From: Betaproteobacteria bacterium UBA6910
GTDB taxonomy: Bacteria > Pseudomonadota > Gammaproteobacteria > Burkholderiales > UBA6910
Assembly (NCBI GenBank): GCA_002451065.1
Contig: DKBC01000210.1
Span: forward strand, 505-8,495
DNA: 7,991 nucleotides
Direction: 5' to 3'
Made by a program: the position numbers and the translations under genes. Positions 1-6,530 of the stretch are shown here, piece by piece. The notes under the pieces are model-generated. The model worked only from the letters and a program-made list of their open reading frames with translations. It had not been told where the DNA came from and made no database searches. Each line of letters begins with the position of its first letter. Within the stretch, counting starts at the first letter, position 1.

Positions 1-211
1 GCCGCACCCGCGCGACCTGAGCGACCGCGCGTTCATGGGCGCGCGCACCCGCGCGCAGCTGGCGAACGCGATTCGCGACGGCCTGCCCGGCACCTCCATG
101 CCGGCCTGGCGCGACGTGCTGTCGGACGACCAGATCCAGGCCATCATCGCCTACGTAAACCGGGCCTTCTCCCCGTTGGCCGAAGAGGTTGCCACTTCTC
201 CCTCCCGGTGA
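1..211 (+). CDS. c-type cytochrome, C-terminal fragment (5' end outside window)
   Basis: The second reading frame is open from base 2 to the TGA at 209-211, giving 69 residues. It reads like the distal half of a class I cytochrome c domain: a helix (RTRAQLANAIRDGLPG), then TSMPAW at fragment residues 31-36, where Met33 would be the sixth heme-iron ligand. The closing helix is LSDDQIQAIIAYVNRAF. The CxxCH heme-attachment site must lie upstream of the window, so heme number, signal peptide and full length cannot be judged. Family members are periplasmic or membrane-tethered electron carriers, often in respiratory chains. The hemerythrin gene starts 25 bp downstream in the same direction and may be cotranscribed. 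The last residues (EEVATSPSR) are a non-conserved tail. The domain call is fairly sure; the exact subfamily is unknown. Confidence 0.8.
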   Translation, partial: PHPRDLSDRAFMGARTRAQLANAIRDGLPGTSMPAWRDVLSDDQIQAIIAYVNRAFSPLAEEVATSPSR

Positions 212-236
212 TCAGGTCTTCTGCTAACATGCCGCG

Positions 237-641
237 GTGATTACCTGGGACCCCGACACCCACAACGTGGGCGTGCGCGAGATTGACGACCAGCACCAGC
301 GGCTGGCGGAGATCATCAACCGCATCGAGCAGGCGCTCTCCGCCGGCGAGAACATGGAGTCCGTTGAAGCGCTGCTGGACCTGCTGCTCCAGTACGCGGA
401 GTTCCACTTCTTCACGGAAGAGCATTACATGCGCCAGCACGCCTATCAGGGGGAGGCGTCGCACCGTGAAGGCCATCATCACCTGGTGGACCAGCTTCTG
501 AGCCTGCGCCAAGACTTGGTCAAGCAGGACAAGGCCGACGCTCGCCACACCATCGACTTCCTGGGCTCCTGGTTCTTGGATCACATACTCCACATGGACC
601 GGCCCATGGGCATCTGGCTCAGGGCCAGGGGCGTCAAGTAG
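237..641 (+). CDS. bacteriohemerythrin (non-heme di-iron O2-binding protein)
   Basis: This 134-residue protein is a single four-helix hemerythrin domain, the usual length for stand-alone bacteriohemerythrins. All seven expected di-iron ligands are visible: His20 (DDQHQ), His57 and Glu61 (HFFTE), His76 and His80 (HREGH), and His116 and Asp121 (HILHMD). The N-terminal [16 protein letters not shown] signature is also typical. Family members bind O2 reversibly in the cytoplasm and serve in O2 storage, delivery or sensing; in methanotrophs one is linked to methane oxidation. The GTG at 237 is the only start between the in-frame TAA at 225-227 and the first ligand, but no clear Shine-Dalgarno precedes it. 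Translation may therefore depend on the cytochrome gene 25 bp upstream. Its 3' end overlaps the convergent endonuclease V gene by 8 bp. Confidence 0.92.
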   Translation: MITWDPDTHNVGVREIDDQHQRLAEIINRIEQALSAGENMESVEALLDLLLQYAEFHFFTEEHYMRQHAYQGEASHREGHHHLVDQLLSLRQDLVKQDKADARHTIDFLGSWFLDHILHMDRPMGIWLRARGVK

Positions 642-1314
642 CCCGGCGGGGCAGCCTCCGCTCACCGCCGGACGCCAGGCGGTGGGCCCAGCGTGTGGTC
701 TCTGGCAGCCGGTAGCGGGTCACGCAGGCCATGACCCAGCGGATCGCGGTCTCCAGGCCGACGCGGTGTCCCACCGATACGAACACCGGCTTCACGCCCC
801 GCCGGGTGCGCAGGACCGCCCCGATCACCTCCTCGTGGTCCTCCAGCGGCACCCACCCGCCCCGGCGGGCTGGCACGTCCCCGTGCTCGCCGATCAGCCG
901 GGTCTTGGCCACGCCGATGGAGGGAATGCCCGCCAACAGGCCCAAGTGGCAGGCGAACCCGAAACGCCGCGGATGCGCCAGGCCTTGGCCGTCGCAGAGC
1001 AGCAGGTCCGGGCGCAGCCTTAGCTTTGCCAGCGCCGCGAGTACCGCGGGGGTTTCACGAAACGACAGCAATCCAGGAACGTAAGGAAAACGCGTCGGCT
1101 TGCGGGCGATGGCCCACTCCACCAGTTCCAGTTCCGGGAAGCTCAGCACGGCCACCGCCGCCCGGGTCACCGCACCCTCCTGCTCGAAGCCCACGTCCAC
1201 GCCCGCGACCCTCCGAACCTTGCCGACACGGTCCCGGGCGATCACGCGGGGGCGCAATTGCTCCTGGAGCGCGATCGCTTCCGCCGGCGTCAGGTTCCAG
1301 CGGTGCTCCGCCAC
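634..1314 (-). CDS. nfi: endonuclease V (deoxyinosine 3' endonuclease)
   Basis: This 226-residue protein matches endonuclease V in length (E. coli about 223). The family nicks the second phosphodiester bond 3' of deoxyinosine in deaminated DNA, starting alternative excision repair in the cytoplasm. The RNase H-like metal site is intact: Asp40 in AGVDVGF, Glu87 in LLSFRE and Asp108 in LCDGQG. Tyr78 in the FPYVPG wedge motif and the [12 protein letters not shown] helix are also present, as are GVAKTRL and the late [11 protein letters not shown] motif. The start is GTG at 1314, with GAGAGG a few bases upstream, only 6 bp after the sixA-like stop, so the two genes form an operon. The stop overlaps the hemerythrin 3' end by 8 bp. 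A DUF99 gene, regarded as a distant homolog, lies on the other side of sixA. Confidence 0.95.
   Translation of the reverse strand: MAEHRWNLTPAEAIALQEQLRPRVIARDRVGKVRRVAGVDVGFEQEGAVTRAAVAVLSFPELELVEWAIARKPTRFPYVPGLLSFRETPAVLAALAKLRLRPDLLLCDGQGLAHPRRFGFACHLGLLAGIPSIGVAKTRLIGEHGDVPARRGGWVPLEDHEEVIGAVLRTRRGVKPVFVSVGHRVGLETAIRWVMACVTRYRLPETTRWAHRLASGGERRLPRRAT
643..671. repeat. inverted repeat just after the hemerythrin stop
   Basis: CCGGCGG (643-649) and CCGCCGG (665-671) form a perfect 7-bp stem around a 15-nt loop, starting two bases after the hemerythrin stop codon. It lies inside the 3' coding end of the convergent endonuclease V gene. On the plus strand it could stall transcription, but no T-run follows, so it is not a standard intrinsic terminator. 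In DNA this GC-rich, a 7-bp match may be chance. Confidence 0.3.
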
Positions 1315-1320
1315 GGCCTC

Positions 1321-1788
1321 TCAGCCCTGGATCAGTTCCGGGCGCAGCATCCAGGCCAGGGACCACTGCCCGGAGTCGCCGCGCTCCAGGCATGCCATGC
1401 TCCCCGGCTGGAACGCCGCCAGGGGAATTTGCTGATCGCCGCACACCAGCTGTGCCGCGAGCCTTCCCAGGAACGGCATGTGGCCCACCAGCAGCGTGTC
1501 CTGGTGCCAGGCGTCCACCTGCTCCGCCACCGGCCCCACCGGATCGTTGGGATGGAGCCCGGCCATCGCCTCCGGCGCCACCCGCTCGGTGATTTCCGAC
1601 GCGATGATCTCGGCGCTCTGGCGGGCGCGGGTCTTGCCGCTGTGAAACACTTTCGCCACCCGCACCGCGCTCCAGCCCACGAACTTCGCCAGTCGCCGCA
1701 TGTCCAGGCGGCCCTTCTCGCTCAGGGGCCGGTCCGGGCTCATGGATTCCGGAACTGCATCCCCGTGCTGCAACAGGTAGAGTCTCAT
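1321..1788 (-). CDS. sixA: SixA-type phosphohistidine phosphatase, with Gln in place of Arg in the RHG motif
   Basis: This 155-residue histidine-phosphatase-superfamily protein is close to E. coli SixA in length. The nucleophile is His8 in LLQHGDA. The RPLSEKGR segment (residues 20-27), the phosphate-pocket arginines in SGKTRARQSAE (Arg54, Arg56) and the second catalytic His103 in LLVGHMPFL are all present. SixA removes phosphate from phosphohistidine; in E. coli its substrate is the NPr protein of the nitrogen phosphotransferase system. No such partner is visible here. The odd feature is Gln7 where most of the superfamily has Arg (RHG). Similar QHG forms exist among SixA-like proteins, so the gene is probably functional, but substrate handling may differ. 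ATG start at 1788 with AGGGG 7 nt upstream. It is first in an operon with nfi and divergent from the DUF99 gene. Confidence 0.85.
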   Translation of the reverse strand: MRLYLLQHGDAVPESMSPDRPLSEKGRLDMRRLAKFVGWSAVRVAKVFHSGKTRARQSAEIIASEITERVAPEAMAGLHPNDPVGPVAEQVDAWHQDTLLVGHMPFLGRLAAQLVCGDQQIPLAAFQPGSMACLERGDSGQWSLAWMLRPELIQG

Positions 1789-1836
1789 CAGGGAACCCCT
1801 GTCTCGTTTCCGCGTACTATATTCTGGATCTCAAAC
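1789..1836. promoter_or_regulatory. 48-bp divergent control region between sixA-like and DUF99 genes
   Basis: This is the only space between two divergent operons, so it should hold both promoters. The one AT-rich patch is TACTATATTC at 1815-1824. It gives a -10-like TACTAT (1815-1820) for the plus strand and TATAGT (1821-1816) for the minus strand. No good -35 hexamer stands at 16-18 bp from either, so activator-assisted or alternative-sigma use is possible. CAGGG-aac-CCCTG (1789-1801) forms a short inverted repeat overlapping the sixA Shine-Dalgarno. The extents and functions are inferred. Confidence 0.4.
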
Positions 1837-2403
1837 GTGTCACGCACCACCCTCCACGTCATCGGCTTCGACGACGGCCCATTCGATCCGCGCCATCGCG
1901 GGGACGTGCTGGTCGTTGGCGCCGTGTTTGCCGGCACGCGCCTGGACGCAGTGGTCTCCGGGAAGGTCCGGCGCGACGGAGTGAACGCCACCCGCGTGCT
2001 CCGGGACTTGGTGCGCCGCTCCCGGTTCTTTCCCCAGCTTCACGCCGTGCTGTTGCAGGGCATCGCCCTCGCCGGCTTCAACGTGGTGGATCTGCCGGCC
2101 TTGCACGCGGCCCTCGGCATTCCGGTGATTGTCGTGTGCCGCCGCCGGCCCGACTTCGCCCGGGTGAAATCGGCCCTGCTCGGAAGCGTGCCCGGCGGAC
2201 GCCGGAAGTGGCGCCTGGTGGAGCGCGCCGGGAGGCCGGAGCAGGTATCCGGCGTTTACCTGCAGTGCGCCGGAACGTCTCCCGCCGAAGCCGGCCGGAT
2301 CGTTTCCCGCCTCTGCCTGAATGGAGCGCTTCCCGAGCCGCTGCGCGCCGCGCACCTCATCGCCGGCGGCATCGTCCGCGGCGAGAGCACCGGACGACCA
2401 TGA
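1837..2403 (+). CDS. DUF99 family protein (COG1628, endonuclease V homolog)
   Basis: This 188-residue protein has DUF99 hallmarks: HVIGFDDGPF (residues 7-16), a GDVLVVGAVF strand (22-31), LDAVVSGKVRRDGVNAT (36-52), then LLQGIALAGFNVVDL (72-86) and GIPVIVVCRRRPD (94-106). The family is known mainly from archaea and is grouped with endonuclease V by its RNase H-like fold. Its biochemical role is not well settled, so a nuclease activity is inference. Asp12 or Asp13 would match the first endonuclease V metal ligand. At the second conserved strand there is Gln74 rather than the Asp seen in nfi (LCDGQG). The frame stays open far upstream, antisense to sixA, but homology begins just after GTG 1837, taken as the start; its Shine-Dalgarno is weak. 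The stop overlaps the radical SAM start in ATGA, implying coupled translation. Confidence 0.85.
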   Translation: MSRTTLHVIGFDDGPFDPRHRGDVLVVGAVFAGTRLDAVVSGKVRRDGVNATRVLRDLVRRSRFFPQLHAVLLQGIALAGFNVVDLPALHAALGIPVIVVCRRRPDFARVKSALLGSVPGGRRKWRLVERAGRPEQVSGVYLQCAGTSPAEAGRIVSRLCLNGALPEPLRAAHLIAGGIVRGESTGRP

Positions 2404-3323
2404 GCGAATTCGAGCCCGCGTACCTGCAACTGCTCGTCAGCGGCGAGCTTGACCGCCGCGTCACCGAGGCCTGGCGCCGCCTGGAATCCTGCGACCTGTG
2501 CGCCCGCTATTGCCGGGTGAATCGCCTCCAGGGCACCGAGGGCGCGGTGTGCCGGACCGGGGAGCGCGCGGTGGTCCACGGCTACGGGCCCCACCAGGGA
2601 GAGGAAGATCCCCTGCGCGGCAGCGGCGGCTCCGGCACCATCTTCTTCACCTGGTGCAACCTGCGCTGCGTGTTCTGCCAGAACTGGGAGGTCAGCCAGA
2701 AAGGCCTCGGCCGGGAAATGGAACCCGAGGAAATCGCCCGCATGATGATGGAATTGCAGGCGGAGGGTTGCCACAACATCAACTTCGTCAGCCCCAGCCA
2801 CGTCGTGGCCCAGATCCTGGTCGCGGTGCGCATCGCTTCGGAGCGGGGACTGCGCCTGCCCCTGGTCTACAACAGCGGCGGCTACGACAGCCCCGAGGCC
2901 CTCGCGCTGCTGGACGGCGTGATCGACATCTACATGCCAGACATGAAGTACGGCGACTCCGCCGCGGCTCACCGCTATTCCCACGTGCGGGATTACGTGG
3001 AGGTAAACCGCGCCGCGGTGAAGGAAATGCACCGGCAGGTGGGGAACCTGGTGCTCGACGGGCGCGGGGTGGCGGAACGGGGCCTGCTGGTACGCCATCT
3101 GGTGCTGCCGGGCGACCTCGCCAACACCGAGTCGGTACTGGCGTTTCTGGCCCGGGAGATATCGCGCGACACCTACGTCAACATCATGGACCAGTACTAC
3201 CCCTGCTACCGGGCCCGGGAGTACCCGGAACTCGCCCGCCGGATCACGCCCGCCGAATACTGCGATGCGCTGGAAGCGGCTTCACGGCAAGGTTTGCGCC
3301 GGCTGGACCAGCGCCGCCGATGA
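2400..3323 (+). CDS. radical SAM protein, COG1313 (PflX-like)
   Basis: This 307-residue protein carries the radical SAM cluster motif CNLRCVFC (Cys86, Cys90, Cys93), which would hold a 4Fe-4S cluster used to cleave S-adenosylmethionine. GSGGSGTIFF just before it and QNWEVSQ just after, with NFVSPSH, YNSGGYDS, DIYMPDMKYGD and the late VNIMDQYYP segment, fit COG1313. That family is named after PflX by resemblance to pyruvate-formate-lyase activases, but its substrate is unknown. A second cysteine set, Cys31-Cys34-Cys38 with Cys51, precedes the SAM domain and may bind zinc or another cluster. ATG 2400 overlaps the DUF99 stop by 4 bp, so the two are probably made together. The open frame continues upstream, but that part is antisense-like filler over DUF99. 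No glycyl radical enzyme is nearby, so activase function is not supported. Confidence 0.88.
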   Translation: MSEFEPAYLQLLVSGELDRRVTEAWRRLESCDLCARYCRVNRLQGTEGAVCRTGERAVVHGYGPHQGEEDPLRGSGGSGTIFFTWCNLRCVFCQNWEVSQKGLGREMEPEEIARMMMELQAEGCHNINFVSPSHVVAQILVAVRIASERGLRLPLVYNSGGYDSPEALALLDGVIDIYMPDMKYGDSAAAHRYSHVRDYVEVNRAAVKEMHRQVGNLVLDGRGVAERGLLVRHLVLPGDLANTESVLAFLAREISRDTYVNIMDQYYPCYRAREYPELARRITPAEYCDALEAASRQGLRRLDQRRR

Positions 3324-3430
3324 CATCGTGCGGGGCATCGGGCGATAATTCGGCGATCTCGTTTTCCCCAAACTCCATCAGCCAGGCTTCGCGGCGCGCG
3401 CCCCGGGCCCTCGAAGAGGTGAACGCTTGA
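3320..3430 (+). CDS. possible small protein of 36 residues bridging two genes
   Basis: An ATG-to-TGA frame fills the otherwise empty gap between the radical SAM and methyltransferase genes. Its ATG overlaps the radical SAM stop (ATGA, 3320-3323) and its TGA overlaps the methyltransferase TTG (TTGA, 3427-3430). The product is Ser- and Ala-rich with an Arg-rich stretch (ASRRAPRALEEV) near the end, has one Cys and no membrane segment, and matches nothing I recognise. Third-position GC is about three quarters, somewhat less than expected of a confident gene in this window. It may simply be a translated linker that keeps ribosomes moving to the methyltransferase, or a chance frame. Confidence 0.25.
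   Translation: MTSCGASGDNSAISFSPNSISQASRRAPRALEEVNA
3413..3421 (+). promoter_or_regulatory. ribosome binding site deciding the methyltransferase TTG start
   Basis: GAAGAGGTG at 3413-3421 contains a good Shine-Dalgarno core (AGAGGT, 3415-3420). It ends about 6 nt before the TTG at 3427, which supports this non-ATG start. It also lies inside the last codons of the possible 36-codon frame. Confidence 0.6.
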
Positions 3431-4083
3431 TTGCAGACCGAGCCTACCGCCGCGCGTACCTCGACGTATTCGACGACCTGCTGCGCACCGCCCCCGGGGG
3501 GCACTACGATGAGATGGCGCTGCCGTCCTATACGCATCCCAATCCGGCCATGTCCTGGCTGTTCTGGAAACGGCTGGATGCCGCGCTGGTCCTGGCGGGG
3601 GACGTGGCCGGGCGCTCGGTCCTCGATTTCGGTTGCGGCGGCGGCACCACCTTTCGCTATCTCCACGCCAAGGGTTGCGGGATCGCCGGCGTGGACCCCT
3701 TCGCCTTCGATCTCGCGACCGAGGTTTGCCGCCGCCTGCAGCTTCCGGCCCGGCTCTACAGATCCCTCGAAGAGATAACGCCGCAGACCTTTGACGTGAT
3801 CTTGGCCCTCGACGTGCTGGAGCACGTGGAGGACCTGCTCGCATGCATCGACAATCTGCTGCGCTACGCCGGCGACGGCACCGCCATCATCGTTTCCGGG
3901 CCGACAGAGAACGCCTTCTACAGGTTCGGGCGCTGGCTCGCAGGGTTTTCCGGTCATTACCACCTGACCAACATTTACGACATCGAGGCGCAGCTGCGGC
4001 AGGCGGGGCTCAGGAACGAGGCGACCCGCACCCTGTTCCATCCGGTTCCTCTGTTCCGCGTCAGCCGCTGGAGACAGGCATAG
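3427..4083 (+). CDS. class I SAM-dependent methyltransferase
   Basis: This 218-residue soluble protein has a Rossmann-type methyltransferase core. Motif I is VLDFGCGGGTT (residues 65-75), the acidic end of strand 2 is GIAGVDP (85-91), and the motif IV/post-IV region is FDVILALDVLEHVED (122-136). This is the Methyltransf_11/23 pattern, with SAM as the methyl donor. The acceptor cannot be told from sequence. The N-terminal 60 residues (including SYTHPNPAMSWLFWKRL) and the C-terminal GHYHLTNIYDIE segment probably shape the substrate pocket. The TTG start is supported by a strong Shine-Dalgarno and by the lack of an earlier in-frame start. The TAG stop shares its last base with the GTG of the next gene (TAGTG), so it is coupled to the GT-C/TPR membrane protein. 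A role in modifying a surface glycan or lipid is inference from that neighbour. Confidence 0.87.
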   Translation: MIADRAYRRAYLDVFDDLLRTAPGGHYDEMALPSYTHPNPAMSWLFWKRLDAALVLAGDVAGRSVLDFGCGGGTTFRYLHAKGCGIAGVDPFAFDLATEVCRRLQLPARLYRSLEEITPQTFDVILALDVLEHVEDLLACIDNLLRYAGDGTAIIVSGPTENAFYRFGRWLAGFSGHYHLTNIYDIEAQLRQAGLRNEATRTLFHPVPLFRVSRWRQA

Positions 4084-6530
4084 TGATCTCCAGGCAGCCG
4101 ATCGCGGTGGCCGGTCGCGGGTGGCAGACCCTTCTCGCATTCGTCTTTCTCGGCTGCGTTTTCCTGCTGGCCCTGATCCGCATCGAGGATCCGGACACCT
4201 GGACCCACCTCAGCTTCGGGCGCTGGATCTGGGAGCACAGGGCGCTTCCCGCGGGCGAGCCGTTCATCGACACCGGGAGCCCCTTCTCCTACAACAACTG
4301 GCTCTTCGGCCTGCTCTACTACCTCGCCTACCTCGCCGGCGGCCATGCCGGCGTGGTGATCCTGAAGGCCACTCTGATCACCCTGCTCTTCGCCCTGCTG
4401 CTTCGCATCGCCATGATGCCCAGGGGACACCTGATCGTCTCGGTGCTGGTCCTGGGCGCCGTGGCCATGGGCCTGCGCTTCCGGTTCGTGGAGCGCCCGG
4501 ACACCCTGATGATGCTGTTCCTTTCCTACGCCATCTTCAGCCTTGGCGCCTTTGCCGCGGGGGACAGGAAGTATCTGTTCTTGATGCCCCTCGTCAGCCT
4601 GCTCTGGGCCAACGTCCACACCAGCATCCTGATGATGTTGCTTCCCTTCGGCGCCGTGTTGGCCGGCGGCGTTTTTCAGCTCGGGATGGAACGCGCGGGA
4701 CTCGACCGGCGGCTCTTGCCGTTCGTCGGCTTCACTCCCGCCCCATCATTCGGCCAGCTGCGCCAAGTGGCGATCGTCGCAGCCATCTCTGTCGCCACGT
4801 CCCTGATCAGCCCCTATTTTCTCGATCAGTATCTCCACAGCGTGGGCGCCCTGCAATCGGACTGGTGGCGACAGTCCATCAGCGAGTTGCGCAAGCCCAC
4901 CTGGGAAGAATTCAAGGCGCTTTACGTCTTTACGGCAGCCGTGGTGCTTTCCTTCATCGCCAACCGCCGTCGCGTGTCTCTCCCCGACGTGCTGCTGGCG
5001 GCGCCCCTGCTGGTGATGCCTTTCCTCGCGATTCGCTTTTTCTGGTTCACCGCCATCACCGGCGCCCTCCTCGCCAGGAACATTGCCGGGATCCTGGCCA
5101 GCCGGGAACGGGCCTTCCGGTTATCCAGCGGCAAGCCGGCGATCGCGCTGAGCGCCCTGCTGATTGTGTGCGCCACCGCGGTCCAGTTGTTTCCTCCCAG
5201 GGGGCAGCGACCCCTCAACGACCTGCAGTTCGGTCTCGGCGTGAATTACACCGGCCTCACGCCGGAATATTGCCTGCGGTATCTTGACCGGCGTGGGGTC
5301 ACCGGTCGCGTGCTGAACACATTTCATCTCGGGGGCTACATCACGTGGCGGGACTACCCGAAGCGCGTCCCGTTCATGGACGGGCGCGGCTTTCTTGACG
5401 ACAACCTGCTCGAGCAGGCCACCATGGCGCCGACCAAACCCGGGATGCTGGACGCGATCCGGAGCCGCCATCCCTTTGAAAGCGCTGTCCTGGTGCAGCC
5501 GGTAACGGCCCCGAAGTTTCTCCGGGAAATCGGGGACGCGGACCTGGTGCTCAGCCATCCCGATTGGAGCCTGGTGTATTGGGACGACATCTGTCTCGTC
5601 TATCTCCGGAACGGCGGACCATACGACTCCGCCATCGCGGAGGACGCGTATCGCTTCTTGATCCCCTCCCGGGGGGTCCAGGGATCCAGGCTGTCCGACC
5701 CGCAGTCCCGGGAAGGCGTTGCCGCCGAGCTGGAGCGCGCGATCCGCGAGACCGGCGCCTCCATGGCCTGGGCCCTGAAGGGGGTCCTGCTGAACGAGCT
5801 TGGACAGCATCCCGAAGCCATCGAAGCCTTCACCCGCGTCGAAAACCATCCGGCGCCCCTTCCCGGCTCGCTATACGATGCCTATCTCGGCAAGGCCTAC
5901 GCCTCCCATCAGCTCGGTAAACCGCAGGATTCCATCCGCTATTACAAAATGGCACTGGAACTCCACGAGAACGGCTCGCTGCATCAGCGCCTCGCCCTTG
6001 CCTACGCCTCGGCGGGGGACACCGAGCGGGCAATCCGCCACTACGAGAAGGCCATCGAACTCAATTCCGCCCTGATGTCCGTGTACCCTCAACTGCTTGC
6101 GCTGTATCAGGGCATGGCAAGAAAAGACGACGTCGAGCGTGTGCGGCGCAAATTTCAGGGCACGCAGCAGTTCAGCGCCGGAGAGACTCACTTCAAGGCG
6201 GGGACCAAGGCCTACGTGGAGCGCGATTACGCGCTTGCGATTTCCGAGTTCCAGAAGTCCATCGAAGCCAATCCCGATCACCCGGCGGCCTACAGCAATC
6301 TCGGCTATCTCTATTTCGACACGGGAGATCTGGAGAAAGCCCTGGAATATCATCGCCGCGCCCTCGACATCGATGCCAGCGCCGACCTTTCGCACTACGG
6401 CATCGCCCTGGCGTATCGCGACTTGGGCAACAAGGCCAAGGCCCGGGAGCACTGGACCGAGTACCTGAGGCTGAAACCGGAGGGTTACTACAGCCGCAAG
6501 GCCAAGCAGGAGCTCGAAAGCCTCCGCTAG
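4083..6530 (+). CDS. GT-C-like integral membrane protein with C-terminal TPR array
   Basis: This 815-residue protein has three parts. Residues about 14-370 hold roughly ten hydrophobic helices. The first (about 14-33) is followed at once by EDPDTWTHLSFGRWIWEH, an acidic first-loop motif like that of GT-C glycosyltransferases, which use lipid-linked sugars outside the membrane. Residues about 375-555 are a soluble, probably periplasmic domain with GYITWRDYP and PFMDGRG (418-436), a signature seen in related multi-helix proteins. Residues 560-815 are about six or seven TPR units, one degenerate (near 665-690), typical of protein-protein binding. The start is GTG 4083, with GGAG at 4070-4073 and one-base overlap with the methyltransferase stop; hydrophobic, conserved-looking sequence begins right after it. 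The frame is open further upstream only as a shadow of the methyltransferase. Catalysis and acceptor are unproven; an O-glycosylation or surface-polymer role is plausible. Confidence 0.8.
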   Translation: MISRQPIAVAGRGWQTLLAFVFLGCVFLLALIRIEDPDTWTHLSFGRWIWEHRALPAGEPFIDTGSPFSYNNWLFGLLYYLAYLAGGHAGVVILKATLITLLFALLLRIAMMPRGHLIVSVLVLGAVAMGLRFRFVERPDTLMMLFLSYAIFSLGAFAAGDRKYLFLMPLVSLLWANVHTSILMMLLPFGAVLAGGVFQLGMERAGLDRRLLPFVGFTPAPSFGQLRQVAIVAAISVATSLISPYFLDQYLHSVGALQSDWWRQSISELRKPTWEEFKALYVFTAAVVLSFIANRRRVSLPDVLLAAPLLVMPFLAIRFFWFTAITGALLARNIAGILASRERAFRLSSGKPAIALSALLIVCATAVQLFPPRGQRPLNDLQFGLGVNYTGLTPEYCLRYLDRRGVTGRVLNTFHLGGYITWRDYPKRVPFMDGRGFLDDNLLEQATMAPTKPGMLDAIRSRHPFESAVLVQPVTAPKFLREIGDADLVLSHPDWSLVYWDDICLVYLRNGGPYDSAIAEDAYRFLIPSRGVQGSRLSDPQSREGVAAELERAIRETGASMAWALKGVLLNELGQHPEAIEAFTRVENHPAPLPGSLYDAYLGKAYASHQLGKPQDSIRYYKMALELHENGSLHQRLALAYASAGDTERAIRHYEKAIELNSALMSVYPQLLALYQGMARKDDVERVRRKFQGTQQFSAGETHFKAGTKAYVERDYALAISEFQKSIEANPDHPAAYSNLGYLYFDTGDLEKALEYHRRALDIDASADLSHYGIALAYRDLGNKAKAREHWTEYLRLKPEGYYSRKAKQELESLR

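Noticed and set aside
1789..1801. CAGGG-aac-CCCTG as a repressor operator
   Set aside because: Only five bases pair, it overlaps the sixA Shine-Dalgarno, and there is no second copy or regulator gene nearby.
1258..1836. Long open plus-strand extension ahead of DUF99, antisense to sixA
   Set aside because: It is rich in His, Arg and Pro with no recognisable motif, while the opposite strand carries the clear SixA motifs. DUF99 homology starts only after GTG 1837.
2136..2399. Upstream extension of the radical SAM frame inside DUF99
   Set aside because: The composition is Arg/Pro-rich shadow; the ATGA overlap at 2400 and the family's normal start fit better.
2400..3323. Naming the radical SAM protein as a pyruvate-formate-lyase activase or AmmeMemoRadiSam enzyme
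   Set aside because: No glycyl radical enzyme or AmmeMemoRadiSam partner genes are present here, and the signature segments fit COG1313 better.
3843..4082. Upstream extension of the GT-C/TPR frame inside the methyltransferase
   Set aside because: The peptide is Arg/His-rich filler; GTG 4083 has a Shine-Dalgarno and is followed by the first membrane helix.
3244..4140. Minus-strand frame of 298 codons opposite the methyltransferase
   Set aside because: No domain is recognisable and the plus strand has clear methyltransferase motifs; it is a GC-rich shadow.
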